Source of the DNA: CAZGMJ01 sp964649005
GTDB taxonomy: Bacteria; Planctomycetota; Phycisphaerae; Sedimentisphaerales; Anaerobacaceae
Assembly: GCA_964649005.1 (NCBI GenBank)
Contig: CAZYMD010000149.1
Coordinates: 1-12,866, forward strand
DNA: 12,866 nucleotides
Direction of reading: 5' to 3'
The notes below the pieces were generated by a model. That model had not been told where the DNA came from, did not search any database, and was given only the letters and a program-made list of their open reading frames with translations. Shown one piece after another: positions 7,289-12,866 of the stretch. Made by a program: the position numbers and the translations under genes. How positions within the stretch are numbered: the stretch's first letter is position 1; the number at the start of each line of letters is the position of its first letter.

Positions 7289-7372
7289 GCGGATGTGGCG
7301 GAATTGGCAGACGCGCAGGCTTCAGGTGCCTGTGAGCTTTAGCTCGTGGAGGTTCGACTCCTCTCATCCGCA
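7289..7372 (+). tRNA. tRNA-Leu(CAG)
   Basis: A complete class II tRNA. The acceptor stem GCGGATG (7289-7295) pairs perfectly with CATCCGC (7365-7371), and the discriminator base is A7372. The D arm reads GCG-gaattggcaga-CGC. The anticodon stem is CAGGC (7316-7320) with GCCTG (7328-7332), around the loop TTCAGGT whose anticodon CAG (7323-7325) reads CUG leucine codons. The long variable arm GAGC-ttta-GCTC is typical of leucine tRNAs. The T arm is GGAGG-TTCGACT-CCTCT with one G-U pair. The 3' CCA is not encoded (TTT follows). There is no intron. Confidence 0.97.
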
Positions 7373-7430
7373 TTTGAATTTTACGTCGCACCCTGCCTGT
7401 TCACCGGCTGGATTCCAAAAGGCCTATAAT

Positions 7431-7479
7431 AACAGGGGGCCGAGCGTATTCGATCCCACCCAGCCCGGCGGCCCCTGTT
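7431..7479. terminator. Possible bidirectional terminator between convergent tRNA and minus-strand genes
   Basis: AACAGGGGGCCG (7431-7442) can pair with CGGCCCCTGTT (7469-7479) as a stem of 11 bp with one bulged base around a 26-nt loop. It lies between the end of the tRNA on the plus strand and the last stop on the minus strand (7497), where transcription from both sides meets. The flanking T-runs are weak (GTTTGTTCT on one side, ATTATAGGCCTTTT on the other), so termination strength is uncertain. Confidence 0.4.
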
Positions 7480-7496
7480 GCAGCCCTGTTTGTTCT

Positions 7497-7910
7497 CTAC
7501 TTACAGTCTTTGCACTTGCGTGTTATCAAAGTCTCAGCGCAATCTATCAGGCTCCATTCTGCTTTGCAGTCTGTGAACGGAGCCGAATAGTACCATACGA
7601 TCTTGTCATCACAATCGAGGCCGTCGACGCAGGAATTCGTCGCACATTTCGCCCCGACCTCGATTATCGGACAAATACAGGTCTCGACCCCCTCCCTGCA
7701 GCCGATGTATGTCAACCGGTATCGACACTTCTTTTGAACCTTCTCGGTGCACGGTCCCGCTATCTCCTGCAGCCAGTGGTCCGCCAGGATCGCCAAGTCT
7801 CCGAAGTCCACCCATCCGTTACAATTGATGTCCCCCGACAGGCATCCAGGCTGTCCAAGCTCCAACTCCAGAGTCGGAGCGTAAGCGCCGTTCAGGTATT
7901 CTTTGGTCAT
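7497..7910 (-). CDS. Cysteine-rich dockerin-repeat protein, probably the 3' part of a broken gene
   Basis: 137 codons. Residues 26-48 carry one dockerin type I repeat, GDINCNGWVDFGDLAILADHW, with Asp/Asn at the calcium-loop positions (D27, N29, N31, D35, D38). The C-terminal 85 residues are a small disulfide-type region: 14 cysteines in the whole frame, several as CxC or DC pairs, and a C-terminus ending KCKDCK. Such a cysteine content implies export, yet there is no signal peptide. No ribosome site precedes the ATG at 7910. The frame is identical to that of the reading frame ending at 7932, with only a TAA and seven codons between. I think it is the dockerin-bearing tail of that gene, cut off by a stop. 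A separately translated small protein cannot be excluded. Confidence 0.5.
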   Translation of the reverse strand: MTKEYLNGAYAPTLELELGQPGCLSGDINCNGWVDFGDLAILADHWLQEIAGPCTEKVQKKCRYRLTYIGCREGVETCICPIIEVGAKCATNSCVDGLDCDDKIVWYYSAPFTDCKAEWSLIDCAETLITRKCKDCK

Positions 7911-7931
7911 AGACTGAAAGGCGCCGAAGGG

Positions 7932-8378
7932 TTACGAAACGACAAACGTCACCATTCCGTCCGTGTCACTTCGTACAAAATCAGCACCGGCCGAGCCCAG
8001 ATCCAGTGTTACCCATGAAGGCTCCAATCCGCTTTCTATCCCGGTGCCGGGAACCTCGGCTACCCACGTTGTCCTATATGGGTCCGGCATCCAAAAGCCG
8101 TTATGGCACAAATCCGGCGGACAATTAGGCGATCCATCCTGACAAGCCTCGTACTCATAATTAGCCGGTACATTGTTAAACGTGATACCGGAGTCGACTA
8201 CTGGTTCCCAGGCTCCCATCCCTTCCAACCAATCCTCCCCCATGCGTTCATAACCATTATCATCGGTGTAGGAACCAAGACCATCCTTCAGTCCGTAAAT
8301 CATGAATCCGAACTCGTTAACGTCTACGATGGCGCCTTCAACTACCTCCACCTGAGGCACAAAATACAACTCACACAT
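7932..8378 (-). CDS. Hypothetical protein, probably the 5' part of an interrupted dockerin gene
   Basis: 148 codons, acidic, with many Gly, Asp, Trp and Tyr residues in beta-type segments, ending in GADFVRSDTDGMVTFVVS. I recognise no family. Before the only ATG (8378) there is no ribosome site, and the same frame stays open back to a TAG at 8415-8417 without another start codon. There is no signal peptide, although composition and the following dockerin repeat suggest an extracellular protein. The simplest reading is that the 5' end is lost and the gene is further broken by the TAA at 7932-7934. A weak minus-strand promoter (TTTACT, 19-nt spacer, GATAAT at 8422-8417) lies just upstream, so expression is possible. 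Confidence 0.45.
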   Translation of the reverse strand: MCELYFVPQVEVVEGAIVDVNEFGFMIYGLKDGLGSYTDDNGYERMGEDWLEGMGAWEPVVDSGITFNNVPANYEYEACQDGSPNCPPDLCHNGFWMPDPYRTTWVAEVPGTGIESGLEPSWVTLDLGSAGADFVRSDTDGMVTFVVS

Positions 8379-8410
8379 AATACTTGACGTTACCCAAGCC
8401 GCTCGAGTGC

Positions 8411-8440
8411 TTGACTATTATCGCCGATATATGTTAAGAT
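8411..8440 (+). promoter_or_regulatory. Candidate promoter for the CotH/lamin-tail protein gene
   Basis: TTGACT (8411-8416) followed after 18 nt by TAAGAT (8435-8440), or after 17 nt by TTAAGA, points toward the large gene with a leader of about 155 nt. It overlaps a weak opposite-strand -10 (GATAAT at 8422-8417), so the two promoters would compete if both are real. Confidence 0.5.
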
Positions 8441-8447
8441 GAGTAAA

Positions 8448-8490
8448 CCTTATCCTAATAAGGGATTCTATTACTGAAGGCCCGATAAGG
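8448..8490 (+). promoter_or_regulatory. Leader hairpin with two competing ATAAGG partners
   Basis: CCTTAT (8448-8453) pairs perfectly with ATAAGG at 8458-8463 across a 4-nt loop. A second ATAAGG at 8485-8490 directly abuts the ATG of the micro-ORF at 8491. The same CCTTAT could therefore pair with either copy, exposing or covering the micro-ORF start. This is a possible translational switch, inferred only from complementarity. Confidence 0.35.
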
Positions 8491-8565
8491 ATGTTGTTTT
8501 TCGTATTGGCCGTGGCCATAGCCGCCGCGAACACCGCTTCGGCAGCTCTCGTATTAGAACTGTGA
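8491..8565 (+). CDS. 24-residue signal-peptide-like micro-ORF (leader peptide or gene remnant)
   Basis: An ATG at 8491 opens 24 codons ending in TGA at 8563-8565. The peptide starts MLFFVLAVAIAAA, continues NTASA and then ALVLEL. It has a hydrophobic core and an A-x-A cleavage site, as in the start of a secreted planctomycete protein, but stops a few residues after the predicted cut. GAAGG lies 10 nt upstream. It ends 37 bp before the large gene's ATG. It may be a leader peptide coupled to that gene, or the orphan 5' end of a lost secreted-protein gene. Nothing in the sequence decides between these. It lacks the basic N-region usual in signal peptides. Confidence 0.35.
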   Translation: MLFFVLAVAIAAANTASAALVLEL

Positions 8566-8602
8566 ACTACGGCCCCGACGTTCGTTCAGGAAGGAATAGA
8601 AG

Positions 8603-11600
8603 ATGCTCAATCGGCCCAAGGCTCTATTGTTATGCCTGCTCATAATCACCATAACTATCTGCTGTGCAAGGTCTTATGCAATTCCAATCGGCGATCTTAA
8701 CGAAGACGGCGCAGTCGATTTCCTCGATTTGCAAATCATGGCCGATGTGTGGCTGAGTCCGGACTGTAATGGCCCGGAGTGCCTGGCAGATATAGACAAT
8801 ACCAACGGCGTCAATGAGTTCGATTTCGCCATACTGGCCAACAACTGGGGCATAGAGCCGCCGACACTACTGATAACCGAGTTTATGGCCAGTAACGCCA
8901 GCGTGACCCCACTCGGTCAAGGCGAATTGCTGGACGAAGACGGTGATTCTTCCGACTGGATCGAAATATTCAATCCTACCGATCAGCCCAAGGATATGTC
9001 CGGCTGGTACCTGACCAACAACGCCGGAAGTCTCAAGCAGTGGCGCTTCCCGACAGGAGTTATCCTCGATTCAGGGGCGTTTCTCGTCGTTTTCGCTTCG
9101 GGGAAGAATCGGGCGGTGGCAGGCCAGGAGTTGCACACTAACTTCAGCCTGAACGCTGATGGGGAGTATCTGGCGCTGATCAAATCCGATGGTAAAATTG
9201 CGCACGAGTTCGCACCAACCTACCCCAAACAGTTGACAAACATATCATACGGCCTGGCACAGTACGCCACGACGTTCGTTCCGACCAGCGCGCAAACATC
9301 GTATCGCGTTCCGAAGGCAAGCGATGCCTCGTCCGATTGGACGGCCAGCAGCTTTAATGATTCCAATTGGAGCGTGGGGACTACCGCTTTAGGGTTCGGC
9401 AGCACCAAGCGCGGCCTTGACGTGATCTGCTACAGGGCCAATAAGGCGGTCACCGGTCTCGACGTGGCCGAGTCGGTCATAGCCAATCAAAGCCTGCAGA
9501 TCAGCGTAGCGGCAGAGACGCCAATGGTCGTCAACTATTTTAACACCGGTAACCTCGGCAACTTCGGAGACGACGAGACGTTCCCTGGCATGACAATGGG
9601 TGATGACACCGATAACTACGTGGTTCTGGTTACGGCGAAAGTGCTGATTCCAATGGAGGGCGACTGGACGTTCGGTGTTAACAGCGACGACGGCTTTTCG
9701 CTGGAGCTGACCAACGAGAACAATACTTTCACAATGACCTATCCAGATCCGCGCGGGCCCGCCGACACTTTGGCGACATTCTATTTCCCAAGCTGGGGCT
9801 TTTACAATCTGCGGCTGGTTCATTACGAACAGGGTGGCGGTTCGGAGCTGGAGCTGTTTTCCGCCCAAGGCAGACAGGCATCGTTCAATCCGACCCTGTT
9901 CAATCTGGTGGGCGATTTAACGGGCGGCGGATTGTATACGATCAGCGCCGGCAGCGAGGTCAGCACGAACGTTCAGACCGGTATGAAAGGGATCAACACA
10001 TCTCTGTGGATGCGGATAAAGTTCTACGCGGACGATCCGGGCTTCTTCAATTCGATGCTGCTGCGCATGCGATACGACGATGCGTTTGTTGCGTATCTCA
10101 ACGGCACTGAAGTGGCGCGGGCGAACTTCACCGGCGCACCTGCGTGGAACTCGGCAGCCGATGGCGACCATCCTGATGAGTTGGCGGGTACGTTCACGAG
10201 CTATGACTTGGCGAATCACATAAATGACGTGCGGGACGGAAGCAACGTGCTGGCAATACAGGCAATCAATGACGCCAGTGACAATGAAACGTTCGTGATT
10301 CTGCCAGAGCTGGCGGCGGCGAGCAACCAGACGAAAATGCAATACTTTGCGGGCGCGACCCCGGGCGAGTACAATTCTGCAGGCACCGTCAACATCGTTT
10401 CCGATACGCAGTTCAGTCACAATCGCGGCTTCTACGACAATCCGTTCAGTGTCACCATTGCGACTGAGACGCCCGGGACAACGATACGTTATACGCTCGA
10501 CGGCAGTGAACCGTCGGAAACGCACGGTTCGGTGTACTTCGCACCCATTCCTATAGCCACAACAACATACCTGCGGGCGGTGGCGTTCAAGACGGGTTGG
10601 GTTTCGAGCAACATAGACACTCAGACTTATATCTTCCTGAACGACGTGGTCAAGCAGCCGACCAATCCAGCCGGTTTCCCGACTTCGTGGGGAGGCGCAA
10701 GCGCCGATTATCAGATGGACCCGGACGTTGTTAACAACGCGCAGTATAGCAATCAAATGAGAGCAGCTCTGCTGTCACTGCCAACCATGTCGATAGTAAC
10801 AGACATAGATAATTTGTTCGGTGCAAGTGGCGCTTATTCCAATCCAAGCGGGACCGGCATCGCTTGGGAGCGTCCGGCTTCGGTGGAATGGATCAATCCT
10901 GATGGTACTACCGGATTCCACGTAAACGCAGGTTTGCGTATGTATGGAGGGGCGTTCCGGGACAATTGGGGACTGACACGCAAAAAGACCTTTCGTCTTT
11001 TGTTCAAACGTCAATACGGGCCCACGAAGCTTAACTTCAGGATGTTCGATGCCGAAGATGCCGCGACAAGCTTTGACACCCTAATTCTGCGCGCCGGTGC
11101 GAACGACGCATGGAACAATTGGGGTGGTGGGAGTACACAATATATTGTTGATGAATTTATGCGGCGTACACAGTTGGCTTTGGGTCAACCTTCCTGTCAT
11201 GGCACGTTTGTACACCTGTACCTCAATGGATTGTACTGGGGTCTTTACAATCCGACCGAACGACCCCAACCGTCCTTCTGTGCCAATTACTTCGAAGGCG
11301 GCAAGGAGGAATGGGATGCAGTAAACTCAGGTCGGCCCATATCCGGCAGCAGTAACACAACGTGGAATCAGATGCTCGGTCAGATCAATAGCGGCATGTC
11401 GGATATGGAGTCCTATCAAAGGATCCAGGGTAACAATCCAGACGGCACGAACAATCCCGAATACGACGATCTTCTGGACATGAACAACTATGTCGACTAC
11501 ATGTTCTCGAACTTCTGGGGTGGGACCGGTGACTGGCCGGGACATAATTATTATGCCGGCTGTCGAAGACCTCCGAATTCCACGGGATTCAAGTTCTTCA

Positions 11601-12866
11601 ACTGGGATTCCGAGGGCGCCTTAGTTGTCTGGGGAAGTCTCGGCGCCAACGTCACAGGCGTAAACAACGGTGCGGGTCAGCCTTATAACAGGCTCAGGCA
11701 GAACAACGAATTCTGCCAGTTGTTCGGCGATCACTCATATCGGCATTTGTTCAATGACGGCCCTTCAGGTTCGACGGCATCATACGAGCGTTATAAGAAG
11801 CTTGCGGACGAGGTCGAGCTGGCGATTATCGCCGAATCGGCGAGGTGGGGCGATCAGGGCGGTACAACATATACGCAGTCGCATTGGGCGAGCACCAAGG
11901 ACTATATCCTGAACACTTATATGCCGCAGCGCCCGGCAGTCGTTCTGGACCAGCTTCGCAGCGCCAATCTTTATCCGGGCATCGATGCGCCCGAGTACTA
12001 CGTGAACGGTTCGTATCAGCACGGCGGGCAGGCAGCAGTCGGCAGCCAGTTAGCGATAGCCAATCCAAATGCAGGAGGAACGGCATACTACAGTCTCGAT
12101 GGCAACGATGTTCGAGTTCCAGTGGTGATCGAGATTGATGGCAAGACCCTTGTCAGCGAGAAGGCGATTAAGCGTGCATTTGTTCCCAGCGGCAATATAG
12201 GCACGAGCTGGCGGACGGACGTCGGCTTCAACGATGCGGCCTGGATGGTCGGGGGAATAGACAGAGGCGGCGTCGGCTATGAGAATAGCTCAGGTTATGA
12301 GCCATATTTCGATATCGACACGGGCAGTCAGATGTATAACAGCAACACGAGCTGCTATATTCGTACTGTTTTCAGTCTCAGCAGCGAGGATCTGGTTGGA
12401 TTCAATTTCATGACGTTGCAGGTTAGATATGACGATGGATTCGTCGCCTATCTGAACGGCACCGAGATTGGCAGGCGGAATCTGGAAGGGACGCCCGCCT
12501 GGAACTCCACGGCGAGCAGCAGCCACGATGATTCGGCGGCTGTCAGCTTTGAAAATGTCGATGTTTCAGCATTCATAGGGCAGTTGAAGACAGGTAACAA
12601 CCTGCTGGCAATCCAGGGATTGAATATATCGTCGTCAAGCTCTGATTTTCTGATTTCGGCCAGGCTCATAGGCGGCGAGAGTTCAGCAAGCTCGGAGATG
12701 ACATCGAGCAGCGCCATTGAGTACGCAGGACCTCTAACACTATCCAAAAGTATGAATATAAAATCGCGCGTGCTGATGGGCACCAACTGGAGCGCGTTGA
12801 ACGAGGCGAGGTTTGCAGTTGGTCCTGTGGCTGAGAATCTGCGTGTCACCGAGATGATGTATCATC
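8603..12866 (+). CDS. Secreted dockerin / lamin-tail / CotH kinase-like surface protein (3' end outside window)
   Basis: Open for 1421 codons to the right edge. The ATG at 8603 has AAGGA 7 nt upstream. Residues 1-26 are a signal peptide cut after SYA. Residues 30-83 are a dockerin-like pair (GDLNEDGAVDFLDL and DIDNTNGVNEFDF), unusually N-terminal. About 90-205 is a lamin-tail domain (LLITEFMASN; DWIEIFNPTD). F251-N257 begins a beta-sandwich module, broken by a PA14-like domain (about 308-424, SDDGF at 361) and resumed to about 573 with RYDDAFVAYLNG. About 604-678 is a chitobiase C-terminal-like domain (TIRYTLDGSEPS). About 726-1125 is a CotH kinase-like domain (MYGGAFRDNWGLTRKKTFRL region; NGLYWGLYNPTER at 875; NWDSEG at 1001-1006). 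About 1209-1358 is the second module copy. The final residues (LRVTEMMYH) look like the start of another lamin-tail domain. Probable extracellular or surface function; substrate unknown. Confidence 0.88.
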   Translation, partial: MLNRPKALLLCLLIITITICCARSYAIPIGDLNEDGAVDFLDLQIMADVWLSPDCNGPECLADIDNTNGVNEFDFAILANNWGIEPPTLLITEFMASNASVTPLGQGELLDEDGDSSDWIEIFNPTDQPKDMSGWYLTNNAGSLKQWRFPTGVILDSGAFLVVFASGKNRAVAGQELHTNFSLNADGEYLALIKSDGKIAHEFAPTYPKQLTNISYGLAQYATTFVPTSAQTSYRVPKASDASSDWTASSFNDSNWSVGTTALGFGSTKRGLDVICYRANKAVTGLDVAESVIANQSLQISVAAETPMVVNYFNTGNLGNFGDDETFPGMTMGDDTDNYVVLVTAKVLIPMEGDWTFGVNSDDGFSLELTNENNTFTMTYPDPRGPADTLATFYFPSWGFYNLRLVHYEQGGGSELELFSAQGRQASFNPTLFNLVGDLTGGGLYTISAGSEVSTNVQTGMKGINTSLWMRIKFYADDPGFFNSMLLRMRYDDAFVAYLNGTEVARANFTGAPAWNSAADGDHPDELAGTFTSYDLANHINDVRDGSNVLAIQAINDASDNETFVILPELAAASNQTKMQYFAGATPGEYNSAGTVNIVSDTQFSHNRGFYDNPFSVTIATETPGTTIRYTLDGSEPSETHGSVYFAPIPIATTTYLRAVAFKTGWVSSNIDTQTYIFLNDVVKQPTNPAGFPTSWGGASADYQMDPDVVNNAQYSNQMRAALLSLPTMSIVTDIDNLFGASGAYSNPSGTGIAWERPASVEWINPDGTTGFHVNAGLRMYGGAFRDNWGLTRKKTFRLLFKRQYGPTKLNFRMFDAEDAATSFDTLILRAGANDAWNNWGGGSTQYIVDEFMRRTQLALGQPSCHGTFVHLYLNGLYWGLYNPTERPQPSFCANYFEGGKEEWDAVNSGRPISGSSNTTWNQMLGQINSGMSDMESYQRIQGNNPDGTNNPEYDDLLDMNNYVDYMFSNFWGGTGDWPGHNYYAGCRRPPNSTGFKFFNWDSEGALVVWGSLGANVTGVNNGAGQPYNRLRQNNEFCQLFGDHSYRHLFNDGPSGSTASYERYKKLADEVELAIIAESARWGDQGGTTYTQSHWASTKDYILNTYMPQRPAVVLDQLRSANLYPGIDAPEYYVNGSYQHGGQAAVGSQLAIANPNAGGTAYYSLDGNDVRVPVVIEIDGKTLVSEKAIKRAFVPSGNIGTSWRTDVGFNDAAWMVGGIDRGGVGYENSSGYEPYFDIDTGSQMYNSNTSCYIRTVFSLSSEDLVGFNFMTLQVRYDDGFVAYLNGTEIGRRNLEGTPAWNSTASSSHDDSAAVSFENVDVSAFIGQLKTGNNLLAIQGLNISSSSSDFLISARLIGGESSASSEMTSSSAIEYAGPLTLSKSMNIKSRVLMGTNWSALNEARFAVGPVAENLRVTEMMYH

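Larger units (their letters stand above)
7497..8378 (-). pseudogene. Probable decayed gene for a secreted dockerin protein (spans the two frames above)
   Basis: The two reading frames at 7932-8378 and 7497-7910 share one frame. Reading through the TAA at 7932-7934 gives PFGAFQS and then the start of the dockerin part. Together they would make a protein of about 293 residues with a beta-rich body, one dockerin repeat and a cysteine-rich tail. Missing are a start with a ribosome site, a signal peptide and the second dockerin repeat. One point mutation to TAA plus loss of the 5' end would explain all of this. Two real small genes, or a sequencing error at the stop, are the alternatives. Confidence 0.5.

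Noticed and set aside
7425..7430. Exact TATAAT on the plus strand after the tRNA
   Set aside because: There is no -35 at a usable distance (CACCGG at the expected place) and no gene downstream on that strand until 8491.
7293..8018. Plus-strand frame beginning MWRNWQTRRLQVPV
   Set aside because: It begins inside the tRNA-Leu gene. This peptide is a well-known false translation of leucine tRNAs, and the rest is antisense to the dockerin frames with no domain.
9917..10756. 279-codon minus-strand frame
   Set aside because: It lies wholly antisense to the CotH/lamin-tail gene, which has a signal peptide and domains throughout. The Arg/His/Val-rich translation is typical of a reverse-frame shadow.

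Overview
The window looks like a chromosomal piece of a planctomycete, most likely class Phycisphaerae (the Sedimentisphaerales type). This is inferred from family knowledge: secreted proteins carry dockerin repeats ending in the 'DLAILAxxW' pattern, a very large lamin-tail/CotH surface protein is present, and the type IV pilus genes run in the order ATPase, platform, pilin, minor pilins. No rRNA or marker protein is present to confirm it.

Left half (1-6740, all on the minus strand): a compact type IV pilus / type II secretion-like cluster, transcribed right to left. The order is PilB/GspE-type assembly ATPase, PilC/GspF-type membrane platform, a major pilin-like prepilin, PilV-like and PilW-like minor prepilins, and a PilX-like protein. 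The PilX-like protein runs off the left edge in an extraordinary glycine-rich tail that includes 29 consecutive glycines. A strong hairpin followed by TTTT lies between the major pilin and the minor pilins. It would let the cell make much more major pilin than minor, tip-type subunits. The set gives motor, inner-membrane platform, shaft subunit and priming/tip subunits. Secretin, alignment proteins, retraction ATPase and prepilin peptidase are not in this window.

Middle (6741-8602): about 550 bp without a convincing protein gene, holding a candidate promoter for the pilus cluster and a good promoter for a tRNA-Leu(CAG) at 7289-7372. After the tRNA come two minus-strand reading frames (7497-7910 and 7932-8378). 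They lie in the same frame, are separated only by a TAA and seven codons, and both lack a signal peptide. The downstream one has a dockerin repeat and a tail with many cysteines. They look like one decayed gene for a secreted dockerin protein. On the plus strand, a promoter, a small hairpin and a 24-codon signal-peptide-like micro-ORF precede the next gene.

Right part (8603-12866, plus strand, open at the right edge): a secreted protein of more than 1421 residues. In order it has a signal peptide, an N-terminal dockerin pair, a lamin-tail domain, a beta-sandwich module apparently split by a PA14-like domain, a chitobiase C-terminal-like domain, a CotH kinase-like domain, a second intact copy of the beta-sandwich module, and the start of what looks like a second lamin-tail domain.

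I found no CRISPR array, transposase, integrase or complete mobile element. Nothing here clearly qualifies as a new defence or metabolic system. The best candidates for something undescribed are the polyglycine pilus-tip-like subunit, the nested-domain dockerin/CotH surface protein with its micro-ORF leader, and the interrupted dockerin gene.
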